From contig JAJTTP010000013.1 in assembly GCA_023313575.1 (NCBI GenBank), positions 992,001 to 1,056,000 of the forward strand: 64,000 nucleotides of DNA, given 5' to 3'. The stretch's first letter is position 1. Every line of letters begins with the position of its first letter. The translations under genes and the position numbers were made by a program. Below the pieces are notes generated by a model. That model saw only the letters and a list, made by a program, of their open reading frames with translations, was not told where the DNA came from and ran no database searches. The DNA is from Eutypella sp. D-1. Lineage: Eukaryota; Ascomycota; Sordariomycetes; Xylariales; Diatrypaceae. This document shows positions 23,755 to 36,765 of the stretch, piece by piece.

Positions 23755-25571
23755 TGGTCAGGAGCAGGAGCTCGGCGGAGCCCGAGACAAGGGGCCCTAA
23801 AAACGGATTCGGCTAGTCTTCCGATATCGGTTAACCCGTAGGTTGTGGATAAATGTCTCCACAGGGGTCCTCTTGGGGATACCGATACAAGGGAGATCGG
23901 AGATCGCTTAGGGAAAGAACAAAAAAAAGCTCCAACACGGAGTCTTTCTCGAATAACAGAATTTCTTGGACAAATGCTGGGACTGGATCTGCTAAGTAGT
24001 ATTATATCCAGGTAAGACGGCAGATCGACACGAGAAAAACGCCCGAGCCGGAAGGAGAGAACCGGTTGCCGGGGACAATACTCCTCTCGGAAATAAGGCG
24101 AGAATAACGTAGAGTAAAGTGGGTTTTCGGCACTGATCCCCCCGCCGGCTACCAAAAATTAGAGATGGGGGCGGCGATGGTGAGATGTAAGTGGTCTCGC
24201 TGTCGGTAGGAACTTAACGAAAGATAACTAGGTCGCTTTAGTATGCTGAAAAGAGATGCTTTTGCCTGTCTATACATATGGCCCTTACAAAAGACAAGAG
24301 GTCCAGACCAGCTTCCACAACAGATATCTAAATAGTTGTAGGGATTTCGGAACCCAATGGCGAGCCGACAGCTCTGCATGGTGGAGTCGACAGCGATCGC
24401 ATTGTTCGATCGGCTCAATCCTCCCGCCGCAATTGTCGTCATCCCCAGCCGGCATGAGTGCATTGTAGCTAGTGGGTATGACTAGGAGTCCTATTAAAAT
24501 GTGAGATCGGATAGCGAATGACCACTAGGGCTTGCTTGCCGTGATTGCACTTGTAATTCACATATTTCAGGTATACAACGGACAACAAGTAGGTCGGTCA
24601 ACGAAAGCAGTGGCATCTATAGGGCCCGATCACCAGCGGGGTCATTGGCTATATCTGACTATCTGCTGGCCTTCTATTGGCTGCATTTCTTCCGGAGCCG
24701 AAGTTGTGGCGCTCACGATGACAAAGCCAATCGTCAAAACGCGAATGATATACTCAGAAGGCCTTGGACCAGTAGTAAGTTGTTATACGAGGCCCGGGAA
24801 ACGAGTGGCTATCTGGTTATCATACCATTACATTGAATTGTGCTGATGGTAGCACATCACACTGGGCTTGTCACGTTCGTGTCATCCGAAGTAAGCAACG
24901 ACAACCGATGATCGACGCTTCGGCATCATGTGCCGGATGCCATTGTAATCACGACACCTATGGGTAATAAATAGTATGACTTGAGAAGAACGAGAAAGTA
25001 ACCGCAGTAAACGTCGGGATACCTCAAATCTAGGCATAATAGTAGTAATAGATATCGACTCATCGTGGCTTTTACTGTAAAGTAAGATTCTACTTGCAAA
25101 TAGAACGATATAGTCTTTCGTTTATTACGGAGGTAGTTATATCGGAGGTGAATTGAAATTGATAACAATAAAAAAAACCAAGGTATCGTCTACGGTGTTT
25201 GCTATAAACTTTGGCTTGACCTTACAATAAGGTTAGTTGAAGGTTGAAGTTACTTAGGTATTCTAGATATAAAGATAATGCAAGTTTACTGGTTGCATAT
25301 TCAACTATTCGTGAAGTCATTTACTAAGGTAGTTGCGATAATCGGAAGGCGGTTCGTAAGGGCCGACATGGAAAAAAAAATATCTTGGCGTTAAATGCAT
25401 ATTTCACTCATACTCCCCGGGCTGTGGCACAGTTTGGGTTTAAGGTTAGCACATTCAGAGAACTTTAAACGGAGACAATACATAATACCTGAACAAATTG
25501 TATTCTTTTGTTTAATTCGGTTTAAACCTTTTCTAACTACCTAAGTAGGCAAAGAAGAGCACGCACTAGGG
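23755..25571. other. Intergenic region between MFS gene and proline gene
   Basis: 1.8 kb between two gene starts (minus gene to the left, plus gene to the right), so it holds two promoters. The part near the proline gene is AT-leaning with A/T-runs at 25167-25175 and 25373-25381. The longest open frames (about 100-134 codons) show no motif. No gene called. Confidence 0.5.
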
Positions 25572-27075
25572 ATGTCATTAACAAACGCATCCCCGCTCGA
25601 GGCCGCTGAGGCCGCGAAGAGTGCATCTCACGTATTGGCTACATTGCCTGCTGCCGCTAGGAACGATGCCCTGACTGCCATCCACTCCGGTTTATCAGCC
25701 GCTCGTGACCAGATCCTCGCTGCCAATGCGAAGGACCTCGAGGCAGCTCGCCTAGCCGCTAAGAATGGCGAGCTCAGCCAGAGCCTAGTCTCACGCCTTG
25801 ACCTGGGCAAAAAGGGTAAATGGGAAGACATGCTGAAGGGTATCCTGGATGTCCGGGATCTTGAGGATCCGGGTAAGTGAGTCCGAGTCGGGGCCGGTGG
25901 GGACCGAGTCTCGGCCGTAGCCGCACGAGCTTCACGACGACGGAAGCTAACCAGCAATAACTCAATCAATAGTTGGCAAGGTGACATTACGGACGAGATT
26001 GGACGATGGCCTGGATCTAACGAGGGTCACTTGTCCCATTGGCGTCCTTTTAATCATTTTTGAAGCCCGTCCCGAAGTGATCGCCAACATTGCCTCGCTC
26101 GCCGTCAAGTCTGGTAACGCGGCTATCCTGAAAGGTAATTTTCCATTACGAAGTTTGAACCACAGCAGTGCTAAACATCTTGCAGGCGGCAAAGAGTCCA
26201 CTGAATCCTTCGTTGCCATTTCCAGCGTGATCTCCGCCGCCCTGGAGGAGACGCAGGTGCCGAACGGTGCAGTCCAGCTTGTCACGACGCGGGACGTGAT
26301 CCCACAGCTACTGGCTCTGGACCGACACATCGACCTGGTCATCCCGCGCGGCTCAAACGAGCTGGTGCGGTACATCAAATCATCGACCAAGATCCCCGTC
26401 CTAGGCCACGCAGACGGTCTGTGCGCTGCCTTCCTCGAGGAGTCCGCCGACTCCAAGATTGCCGTCGATGTCATCGTCGACTCCAAGACCAGCTACCCCG
26501 CCGCTTGCAACAGCCTCGAGACCCTTCTTGTGCAGGAGTCTGCCCTCACCACACTGTTCCCTGCCGTCGCTGAGGCGCTGCTTTCTCAGGGCGTTGAGCT
26601 GCGCTGCGATGCGCAGAGCCGGGCCGCACTAGCAAGCCTGGAGAAATCACAGACGTCCGCGGCCCAGGTCGTAGACGCGACAGACGCCGACTACGACACG
26701 GAGTTCTTGGGGCTCACGCTAGTGGTGCGGACAGTGGCGGGGTTAGAGGAGGCGACGGCGCACATCAATGCACACGGGTCAGGGCACACGGACGCGGTAC
26801 TGACGTCGTCGGCGGAGGTGGCGGATCGGTTCATGGCGGCCGTGGACTCAGCTGGCGTCTACTGGAACGCCTCTACTCGCATGGCCGACGGTATGCGCTA
26901 CGGCTTCGGCACCGAGGTCGGCATTAGCACCAATAAGATCCACGCCCGCGGACCCGTGGGACTCGAGGGCCTCATGATTTACAAGTATCAGGTCCGCGGC
27001 GGCGGCCACGTCTCCGTCGCCTACGGGGAGGGCGAAGGCAAGAAGAGATTCAAGCACGAGAGGCTCCCCTTGTAG
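25572..27075 (+). CDS. PRO2: Gamma-glutamyl phosphate reductase (glutamate-5-semialdehyde dehydrogenase)
   Basis: Three exons (25572-25872, 25973-26134, 26186-27075) give 450 residues, close to yeast Pro2. Introns are 100 nt (GTAAGT to AATAG, with CTAAC) and 51 nt (GTAATT to TTGCAG). The protein is a cytosolic NADPH enzyme that reduces gamma-glutamyl phosphate to glutamate-5-semialdehyde, the second step of proline synthesis after glutamate 5-kinase. Family signatures: IGVLLIIFEARPEVIANIAS, SGNAAILKGGKES, and the catalytic cysteine near residue 262 in SYPAACNSLETLLV. The C-terminal block STRMADGMRYGFGTEVGIS then HARGPVGLEGL is also typical. The second intron is exactly 17 codons and contains no stop, so an unspliced message would still be in frame. 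It is the last intact gene before the AT-rich block, about 570 bp away, and shows no RIP damage. Confidence 0.95.
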
Positions 27076-27645
27076 ATTGGGTGGCTGGTTGGATACCTGG
27101 GAAGCGAGTTATTGGTATACCTAGGCGCGGTTTCTTTGCTAGCCGGATGGCCTTGATTTCATGAATGTCACGAGGATGATAGATAGATGAATATAGGAAG
27201 GGACCAAAATGTGTTGAAGGGGCATCACCAAAGTACTGGAACCGAGCTGATGAGACGTTGTACATCCACTATGTAGTATGTGATGTGCTTATGATATCAT
27301 CTAGCCCCTTCGAAGATTATGTTAGCACTCTGCTGAAGGTCTACTCCTTCATATACACACTATTCTAGCTCTGTTGTTAAAGCGTCCTGCAGTACTCGTG
27401 ATGCTTGGGGTAGAGACGCGCAAGGGTAGATGAAGTGTTGGTGAATCCTACCATGCCTTATTCCCTACTACCGACCATGGCTTGCAAACAGTGCCTTTTA
27501 TAATCTTTCGGTTTAAGGATTCTTCGCAGCTTTCGTGTATAATGTAGTTCGAAAGCCGTAACAAATAGCTATGTGCATAAACCCATGGACCACCTTTTGG
27601 CGGAAAGTCATTTTCGATTGCCCCGCCTCGCGTTAAGCCTGGTTT
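27076..27645. other. Intergenic region bordering the AT-rich block
   Basis: Normal base composition with no gene seen. Composition switches abruptly near 27646, where the sequence becomes almost entirely A/T. Confidence 0.6.
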
Positions 27646-28210
27646 ACTTATTTAATAATTATTTACTCTTTTTTATTTTATTAAAGGTACGGATTTCTTT
27701 TTAATTAATTAAATCGTTTATTTTTACTTTAAATTTTTAAATATTTTATTTTATTATTTGATATTTATCGGTTATATTTATATATAAAAAATACCGATTA
27801 AGAAAATAAAAGGTTTTTTATTTTTTAATATTAATTATTAAAGAATTTATATATTTTTAAATAATTTAAAACTTTTATACTTTTTTATAAACCGTTAAAT
27901 TATAATAAATTTAACGGTACCCTTTAATTTATTTTTTATTTAAAATTTTAAAATTATATTTAAATAAATTTAATCTGTAATTTTCGTCACTTTTATAACT
28001 TTTATATAAAATATAATTACCGATTAAAAACATTTATAACTATTTTTTAAGACTTTTTAATAAATATATAAAATAATTAAAAATAAATTTATTCAAGTTA
28101 TAAAAATATAAATAATATTTTTTTAATTCGGGGTTTTTAAAGCTAATTTAAAAATAACCGATAAATACCGATTAAACGTATAAAAACTTAAATATTCTTT
28201 TTTAAATTTA

Positions 28211-28643
28211 TGTTATGACCGGTCGGGCCATTGGGCCTAGTGGGGCTAAACATAACAAGAAAAAATCCCTGACTCAAGTTCTGGAGAAAGAGACAGCCAC
28301 ACTAAAGTAAGCCATATGCGCCACACGATTAGGAAGGATCGGTTAGATCGGTAATAATCTTAACGATATTAGATCGCTATACTCGAATGCGATCTTAACG
28401 ATCTAATAATAACCATACATTTTAATATTAAGGATAAAAGATATAAATAATATATAGCTACGTTTATTACCTTTTTTCTAAATAGTTTTTAAACTTATTA
28501 GCTTATAATATAACTTAATTACTTAAAGCACCTTTTTTTTTATTATTATTAAACGTAATTACTTATTACTTAAAACCCCTAGCACTTTTGCTAACATAAA
28601 CCCCTTGACTGGACTAATAATTAGGAATAGACCAGCCGTCACA
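28211..28643 (+). mobile_element. Solo LTR, type 1 U3
   Basis: Starts TGTTATGACCGGTCGGGCC and ends GACCAGCCGTCACA, with ATTTA directly on both sides (28206-28210 and 28644-28648): a 5-bp target duplication. 433 bp. The 3' half (TATAAATA-like box, ACTTATTAGCTTATAATATAAC, then GGACTAATAATTAGGAATAG) is shared by all LTRs in this block. There are no internal sequences beside it, so it is probably the product of LTR-LTR recombination. It is less mutated than its surroundings. Confidence 0.9.
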
Positions 28644-29562
28644 ATTTAATTATTTTAATATTAATATAAAATTATTTTTAATACTTTTAATATTATAATA
28701 AATATTATAATTATTTTTATTTTTAAAATTAATTTATATATTTATTTTTTATATTTTATTTTTAAGCTTAAATGTTTCTTTTCGGTTTTTATTATATAAT
28801 ATTAAAAATAAGAATTAATTTTATTATTAATTTTTATATTATAATAAATATTAAAAAGTAATTAAAAACTTTTATAATAAAGTATTTAATTATATTTATT
28901 CGATATTATTTATTTTTATTTTATTATAAAACCCGATCGGTTATATTTCCGATATAATTAAAAATAACTGGGTTAATCTTTTTTAATTTGTTTTATAAAT
29001 ATATTTTATTATTATTTTTATTACACCGAAATAATAAAAGTTCCGGGGAAAATAAAGTACGATATTAGCTAAAAATCTTTTAATATTATTTTAAAAATTT
29101 CGGAAAATTTTAAATTATTTATAAAGCTTTTAATATTTAATTTATATCTTTTCATATTTATTTTAAGTTAGTAATATATAATAAAATTAATTTATTTTAT
29201 TTTATTAAAATATATTAAAAATAAAAAATAAGTTTTTCGGTAATTTAATTTTTATTTTATTATTATTTACAAATCCGATTATATATATTTTTAACCGGAT
29301 AACCCCGAATATAAAATAAAAAAATTAAAAGATTAATTTAAAACATTTAATAATTCGGATTATTTTAAAATTATGCCGGTAATTTAATATAAATAAATTT
29401 AAAAACGTTTTATTTTACCCGAAAATTTTTATTAATTATATAAAAAAGTTAAACGTATTTGTTTTCCCCGGTAAAAATTAAATAAAACTTTTTTTTATAT
29501 TAATAAAAATTATTTATTTTTCAAAAAAAAAGGTTTTAATAATTATAATTATAATTAATAAG

Positions 29563-29962
29563 TATAACGGCCGGTTTATTCCTAATTAATAGTCCAGTCG
29601 AGGGGTTTATATTAATAAAAATGCTGGGGGTTTTAAATAATAAATAATTACGTTTAATAATAAAAAAGAAAAAGGTGTTTTAAGTAATGAAGTTATATTA
29701 TAAACTAATAAGCTTAAAAATTATTTAAAAAAAGGTAATAAACGTAATTATATATTATTTATATCCTTTATTCTTAATATTAAAATATATAATTATTATT
29801 AAATCGTTAAGATTATATCCGAATATAACAATTTAATATCGTTAAATTCATAACCGATCTAACCGATCCTTTTTAGTTATATAGCGCATATGGCTTACTT
29901 TAATATAACTATTTTTTACTATATTAGCCCCACTAGGCCTAATGGCCCGACCGGTTATAACA
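29563..29962 (-). mobile_element. Solo LTR, type 1 U3, reverse orientation
   Basis: Reads TATAACGGCCGG at the left (a mutated form of TGTGACGGCTGG) and CCGACCGGTTATAACA at the right. 400 bp, flanked by ATAAG at 29558-29562 and 29963-29967, a perfect 5-bp duplication. Same U3 type as the copy at 28211, but more heavily RIP-mutated. Confidence 0.88.
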
Positions 29963-30545
29963 ATAAGGGTAATAATTATAAATTATAAAACTCTTTTAAT
30001 TTTAAAATTTTAATTATTACATAATTATTACAGCATAAAAAGGTTATGGTAATAAATATAACGAATTCTTTAATATTATATGGAATTTTAAAATAAAATT
30101 ACCTTATATTATTAGGCTTTAATTTTAACATATAATAACGCCGTAAGCGTTATATTTACGGTTTAGCCGTACCGGCCGTACTTATTAACTTTATTAATAA
30201 AAGTCTTTATAAAAAGTTAAAATACGTTAAAATAAAGCTTAATATAAAATTAAAAATTTAATTTTATACGATATACGGTTATATATAACGTTTAAATAAT
30301 TTTATTTAACGTATAAGCTTAAACTTAAATTATATTATAAAATTTTAATATATTTAAATTTATACGGGTTAAAATTATTTTATTATACGTTTTTAATCTT
30401 AATCGGGACTAAACCCGTTACGTATGCGTTTAAAATAACTTTAAAACATAATCTATACAAACGGTTATTTTAAACGCTTTTTTTATTAATATATCGTAAT
30501 TACCGGTTAATATATAAAAATAATAACTTTTTAAATATTATATAA

Positions 30546-30959
30546 TGTGACGGCTGGTCTGTTCCTAACTATTAGTCCAGTCGAGGGGTTTATGTTAATA
30601 AGAGTGTTAGGGTTTTAAGTAATAAGTAATCACGTCTGGTAATAATAAAAAAAAAAATGTTTTAAGTAATTAAATTATATTATAAACTAATAAGCTTAAA
30701 AATTATTTAAAAAAAAGGTAATAAGCGTAACTATATATTATTTATATCCTTTATTCCTGATATTAAAATATGTAATTGTATTAAATCTTTAGATCGTAAC
30801 GGATTTAATTAATACCTTTAGATCCATGGATTATAACAGATCCATATATGGCTTTTTTTATAGCTTATTAAATATGGCTGGCTTACGTCTTTATTTTTCC
30901 GGCAGTACCGCTAACGAATAGGGTTACCAGCCCCCACTTGGCCTAATCAGGCCATAACA
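30546..30959 (-). mobile_element. Solo LTR, type 2 U3, reverse orientation
   Basis: Runs from TGTGACGGCTGGTCTGTTCC to CTAATCAGGCCATAACA, 414 bp. The U3 carries the type 2 words CAGCCCCCACTTGGCC and GGCTGGCTTACGTC. The flanks share ATAA directly at both ends; a full 5-bp match is absent. It forms a head-to-head inverted pair with the copy at 31364. Confidence 0.82.
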
Positions 30960-31363
30960 ATAAATTACTTTTTTAATATAAAAAATATTTTTATTAAACT
31001 AAAGCGTTTATTATTAAGTTCTATTATTTTTAAATAGATTATTATAAATATAAACATATAATATTTTATATTAAAGAAATAAACGTTTAAATAAAATATT
31101 AAAAAGAAATATAATTTTTAAATTATATTATTTAAATAATAATATTAAATTATTTTTTTATATAATTTACCGAATTAATTACGTATATTTTTAAACGGTA
31201 AAAATTAAAAAAAATACGTAATTTTATATAAATATTTAACGTTATAATTTTACGGAACATTTATTTTATATTATAATTATAATATATATTTTAAATTACA
31301 TTATTTAATTAATTTTAAATAAAATAAAATTATATAATAATAAAACAATTAACGTAATATAAC

Positions 31364-31777
31364 TGTTATGGCCTGACTAGGCCAAGTGGGGGCTGGTAAC
31401 CTTATTCGTTAGCGGTACTGCCGGAAGAATAAAGACGTAAGCCAGCCACATTTAATAAACCATAAAAAAAACCATATATGGATCCGTTATAATCTATAGA
31501 TTTAAAAGTATTAATTAAATCCGTTACGATCTAAAAATTTAATATAATTACATATTTTAATATTAGGAATAAAGGATATAAATAATATATAATTACGTTT
31601 ATTACCTTTTTCCTAAATAATTTTTAAACTTATTAGCTTATAATATAACTTAATTATTTAAAACACTTTTTTTTTTATTATTATTAAACGTGATTACTTA
31701 TTGCTTAAAACCTTAGCACTTTTATTAATATAAACCCTTCGATTGGACTAATAGTTAGGAATAGACCAGCCGTCACA
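31364..31777 (+). mobile_element. Solo LTR, type 2 U3
   Basis: Starts TGTTATGGCCTGACTAGGCC and ends GACCAGCCGTCACA, 414 bp, flanked by ATAAC at 31359-31363 and 31778-31782, a perfect 5-bp duplication. It is the inverted partner of the copy at 30546-30959, separated by 404 bp of AT-rich sequence. Confidence 0.9.
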
Positions 31778-32115
31778 ATAACGCGTTTTAATAAATGCTT
31801 TTTATAAAAATTATATTATAAAAAAACGTTTTTATTTTTTTTTATACTTTTAAAAAACCTTTTTTTTTCCGCGCGTATATATATATATATATAATATGGT
31901 TTAATTTATATTTAATATAATATAAAAATGTATAAAAAATGTAATAATAATATAAAAAAAGGTTTTACATTTAATTTATTTATTTATAAGCCGTATAATT
32001 AATTATGTATTTATTATAAATTTTTATATTAATATATAATAACGGCTTTATTATTATATAATATTAAAGTCCGGGTTTTACCGGGTAAAAAGCTATATAA
32101 TTTTATTATAAGAAT

Positions 32116-32502
32116 TGTTATAACCTGGTTAGGTCATTAGGCTTAAATAAGATTGGCACAAATAATCCCTGACCATGGCTTTAAAAAGGATAGCCACAAT
32201 AAGATAAGCCATATTTAGGTTACGTAATAAAGAGGATAGCCAGGATAATTAGCTATCTTAACGATTTAACATTTAATATTATATTCCGGTATTAAAAATA
32301 AAAGATATAAATAATATATAATTACATTTATTACTTTTTTTAAATAATGTTTAAATTTATTAATTTATAATATAATTTAATTATTTAAACCATTTTTATT
32401 ATTATTATTAAACGTAATTACTTATTATTTAAAACCCTTAACATTCTTACTAATATAAAGCCCTCGATTAAACTAATAGTTAGGAATAAACCAGCCGTTA
32501 TA
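32116..32502 (+). mobile_element. LTR, type 3 U3
   Basis: Starts TGTTATAACCTGGTTAGGTC and ends CCAGCCGTTATA, about 387 bp. It has the shared 3' half but a third U3 type (AGGATTGGCATAAACAATCC-like). No clear target duplication: AGAAT before, AAACT after. It may be the 5' end of a truncated element that ends at the LTR at 33711, with 1.2 kb of unrecognised AT-rich sequence between them. Confidence 0.75.
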
Positions 32503-33710
32503 AAACTTATCCGGCGGAAATTTTATTTTTATACGATTTTAATTTAATTACGTAATATTTTTATTTTTACCTTATATATTTATAAATATATTTAATTTAT
32601 TTTTAATAAGTTTTAAAATTATTATATTTTAACCGAGTACGTTTAATAATTATATAACGTTTATTATAATTATTACGTTTAAAAGCTTTAAAAAAAGGAA
32701 AAAGAAATCTTTTTTTAAAAAAAGGGGAAAAATTAAATATAAAAAGAAAAGGTAAGAAAGATTAATTTTAATATTTTTTTACCGTGCGTAATTTTCTTTT
32801 ATAATATAATTTTTATATAATTATTATGTTTTCTTTTTCGTTTTTCTTTTATGTAATTTGTTTTATGCGATTTCTTTTTTTATAATTTCTTTTCGTATAA
32901 ATTTATTTTATACGATTTTTATTTATACGGCTTTATTTCCGATTTGTTTAACTTATTTATATATATTTCTATTTTTATTTTTAATTTATTTATCGAAATT
33001 AGTTAAATTAATACCATATCCGGGTTTCTTTTTATTAAAGCGTTTATTAAATTATTCTTTTTTATATAATTTTTATAACGATATAATATTAATTATTAAT
33101 TCTTTTTATTTATTATATTTAATTTTATAAAATAATTATATAACGAGTTTAAACTTAAATATAATATAATAAATATTTAAGGAATCTTCAAATTATCCGT
33201 AATTTAATTTATTATTATATTAAATACGATTTTAATATTAAATTTTATAATTATACCGTATAACTTATTTATTAATATATTTTCTATCGTAAAGTTTTTA
33301 TTTAAACGATAAACCTTTATAATTAATACGATAATAAAATTAAATTAAGAATTTAAATCTTTATTATTTACGAACGAATTATTTATAACAATATATATTT
33401 TTATATAAATAAAATTTAATAAAATATATATTATATTACGCGATAAATCTTTTATTTATTATTTTAATTATATGTTTAAAGTTTTTGTATTTAATTTCTT
33501 TAAGTTTTAAATTTAAACGGTTATTAATAAATTATATAAAGTTTTTAATTAATAAATAAATACGATATACGTATTATAAACCTATTATATAATATATTAT
33601 TATTATACGTTTTAAGTTTTAATATTAATTAAATTTCATTTATTTATTCAACTGTTTCAAATATATATAATTATATTTTATATAAATTAAGTTTCTTTTT
33701 ATTTAAATCG

Positions 33711-34137
33711 TGTTATAACCTGGCTAGGTTATTAGGCTTAAATAGGATTGGCATAAACAATCCTTAACCATGGCATTAAAAAGAATAGCCACGATAAAAT
33801 AAGCCATATTTAGGTTACGAAATAAAAAGGATAACCAGGATAGCTAACTATCCTAATGATTTAAAATAACTAGGATAACCAGTTATCTTAACGATTTAAT
33901 ATTTAATATCATATTCCGGTATTAAGAATAAAAAATATAAATAATATATAATTATATTTATTACTACTTTTTTAAATAGTTTTTAAACTTATTAGCTTAT
34001 AATATAATTTAATTATTTAAAACACTTTTTGTTTTTGCTATTATTAAACGTAATTATTTATTACTCGAAATTTTAATACTTTTATTAATATAAACCCTTT
34101 AATTAAATTAATAATTAGGAATAAACCGGCCGTTATA
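33711..34137 (+). mobile_element. LTR, type 3 U3, leading into Gypsy gag
   Basis: 427 bp, starts TGTTATAACCTGGCTAGG and ends CCGGCCGTTATA. It is followed directly by CGTTATAAGCTTTTATT, the same sequence that follows the type 2 LTR at 36353-36765, so it acts as the 5' LTR of a partial Gypsy element. It is preceded by AATCG, the same ATCG word that precedes the 3' LTR at 43005, so it could also be the 3' LTR of something to its left. Confidence 0.8.
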
Positions 34138-36352
34138 CGTTATAAGCTTTTATTTAATAATATTATTAGCTTTAAATAATATTTAATATCATATTCTTTT
34201 AAATTAAAACCTTTAGCAAATTATTAACTATTTATTTAAACGAATCGAATAAATTAAACAAACGGTAATTATAATTATAACTTAAGGAATTACGCCCGTT
34301 AAACTTAAGCTTAAAAAACCTGGACCTTATAATAACATTACTTTTATATAACCTTTTTTTATTATAACCGTAATTTATTTATATTAATAACGTTATATAA
34401 TAATTACGGAGGTTAATAAACTTTTTAATATTATTTTATGTTTTACCGGAAAGATAGCTTAATAGTTTAAACTTATTTTAAATACTTTCGTAAAAATGGA
34501 AAAAGAAAAAAAATTATAAAAATTAAACGTTTTTTTAAAAAATATAAAAACCCGGATAAAGCTTAAGCCGTTATATAATAATTTTTAAGTTTTAAATAAA
34601 AAGGAATAGCTTATACGTACGTTACGTAATTTAAATAACTTACCGTTAAAATAAAATAAATTAACGATAAATCTTTTATCGATACGTTTTATTAAAAACT
34701 TAAGAATTTAATTAAAAATCAAATTATTATATAAAATAAACCAGGTATCTTTAATAAATTTATTACCTTAATAATTAAAATCGATAATAAATAATTTAAA
34801 TGATAATAAAAAAAAAGATATTATATATTTAAAAAATTTAAAAAATATTAAAATAATAAGAATTAAAATTAAAAACTTACCGATATATTTTACGGGACGG
34901 TATTAGGATTTATATTATTTCATATAATAAAATAAAATAAACGATAAATTAAATATTATAATTATAATAAAATAAAACATTTTTAAAAAAAATGTAAAAG
35001 ATTTAGACGAAATAAAAACTGGAAACCTATACCAGAAAGAAAATAATTTTTTACCGATAACAAAACGTTTAAAATAATTTATTACGTATATTCGGATAAT
35101 AATATTTATTAATAAAGGTTATAAAAAGTTAAACAATTAATTTAAGCCGTAATAAAACGATAACGTTAATAATAATAAAATAAATATTTTAATAACGAAA
35201 ATAAAAAAGCTTTTATAAAAACTTATTTCGTAAAAAAAAAAAAAATAAAATAATTAATTAATTAATTTAAAAAACGATAAAATTATAAATTATAAAAAAA
35301 TACGGCATTTACGTTAAACGATTTTAATAACGTTTTAAAAAATAATGATTTAAAATTTATTTATAATGGTTTTATAACTGGGATAAGTTTATTAATTAAA
35401 AAATTTAAACTCGGATATTATATTTTTAAAACACCCCGTTAATTATCGAAAATATAAATATTATTAACATAAAAAACGAAAAGTCGGTATTATTAACCGA
35501 ATTAAATAAATAATTAAAAAAAGAAATAAAACCGGTTAATAATAATATAAAGAAATTACATATTACGTTAATTACGTACCGTATAATTAAAAATAGTTAA
35601 AAAATGTTTTACCCCGGAGGATATTAAATATATTATTATAATAAATATATATATTAAACGCTAAACGTTATAAAGATCCGGAACAAAATCGAATAATAAA
35701 AGTATAAAATCCGATGCTAAAAGAATAAGTTATTAAATGCCGATTTATATATTTATAAAAATTTATTTAAAAAAATACCTTTTAATAAAATTAATTTTAA
35801 ATATTTTTATAAAAAATTAATAATAAAGGAATAACCGTATATATAAAAAAGGTCTAATAAAAAATATTATAATAACCTATATAACGCCGTATAAATTTAC
35901 GGTAAGGATTTAAAAGGATAAAGCCGTTTATATTAAGGCTATAAAACGATATTATAAGGTTTAAAAATATAATACAATATTTATAAGCTATTTTAAAAGC
36001 TTAAAAATAATACGGATATATTATAATATAAATAAAAGTTAAAAATAACTAATATACCGTTATAATAAATAACGGAGCCGAAAATAATTATATAACTTTA
36101 AAATTATATAATAAATTATAGCTATTATAAAAAGAAAAATAATATTTTTATAACATAATAAACGCCGAAAATTATACCTTTTAATACGATAAAAAAAGTT
36201 ATTACGAAAAACCGATTAATTTAACATATATATTAAAAGATAAAAATAAAACGTTATTTTTAATATTATGTTTTTAAAAAGATACGATATAATTTTTAAA
36301 TAATTATAATTGCATTAATATAATTTATTAATTAATTAAAGAACTGGTTAAA
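34138..36352 (+). pseudogene. Partial Gypsy element internal region (gag, start of pol), RIP-decayed
   Basis: This stretch aligns along its length with 36766-39045 of the complete element, for example in the blocks starting CGTTATAAGC and in the shared CGTATAATTA words. A mutated retroviral zinc knuckle lies at 34954-34995, spacing C-x2-C-x4-H-x4-C; His (CAT) and the last Cys survive, but the first two Cys are TAT and a stop lies inside. It ends exactly where the next LTR starts (36353), at a point equivalent to 39045 in the complete copy, so RT, RNase H and integrase are missing. Stops occur throughout. Confidence 0.8.
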
Positions 36353-36765
36353 TGTTATGGCCTGACTAGGCCAAGTGGGGGCTGGTAATCCTATTCGTTA
36401 ACGGTACTGCCGGAAAAATAAAGACGTAAGCCAGCCATACTTAATAAGCCATAAAAGAAGCCATATATAGATCCGTTATAATCCATAAATTTAAAAGTAT
36501 CAGTTAAATCCGTTACGATTTAAAGATTTAATATAACCATATATTTTAATATTAGGAATAAAGGATATAAATAGTATATAATTACGTTTATTACCTTTTT
36601 TTTAAATAGTTTTTAAATTTATTAACTTATAATATAACTTAATTACTTAAAGCATTTTTTTTTTGCTATTATTAAACGTGATTATTTATTGCTTAAAACC
36701 TTAATACTTTTATTAATATAAACCCCTTAATTAAATTAATAATTAGGAATAAACCAGCTGTTATA
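36353..36765 (+). mobile_element. 5' LTR of complete Gypsy element, type 2 U3
   Basis: 413 bp, TGTTATGGCCTGACTAGGCC to CCAGCTGTTATA. The same length and type as the LTR at 43005-43417, in the same orientation, so the two bound one element. It contains the conserved GGATATAAATAGTATATA box, likely the promoter TATA. The five bases before it are TTAAA and those after the 3' LTR are TAAAA, which is not a clean duplication. Confidence 0.88.

Noticed and set aside
25981..27075. A single long frame across exons 2 and 3 of the proline gene
   Set aside because: It reads through a 51-nt intron that happens to be in frame; removing it restores the invariant AAILKGGKES.
12858..27075. Secondary-metabolite gene cluster (monooxygenase, MFS exporter, dehydratase)
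   Set aside because: No polyketide, peptide or terpene core enzyme and no cluster regulator; the OTU protease and proline gene are housekeeping types.
32858..33130. 90-codon frame in the AT-rich block
   Set aside because: Composed almost only of Phe, Leu, Ile and Tyr from AT-rich DNA; no start context or motif.
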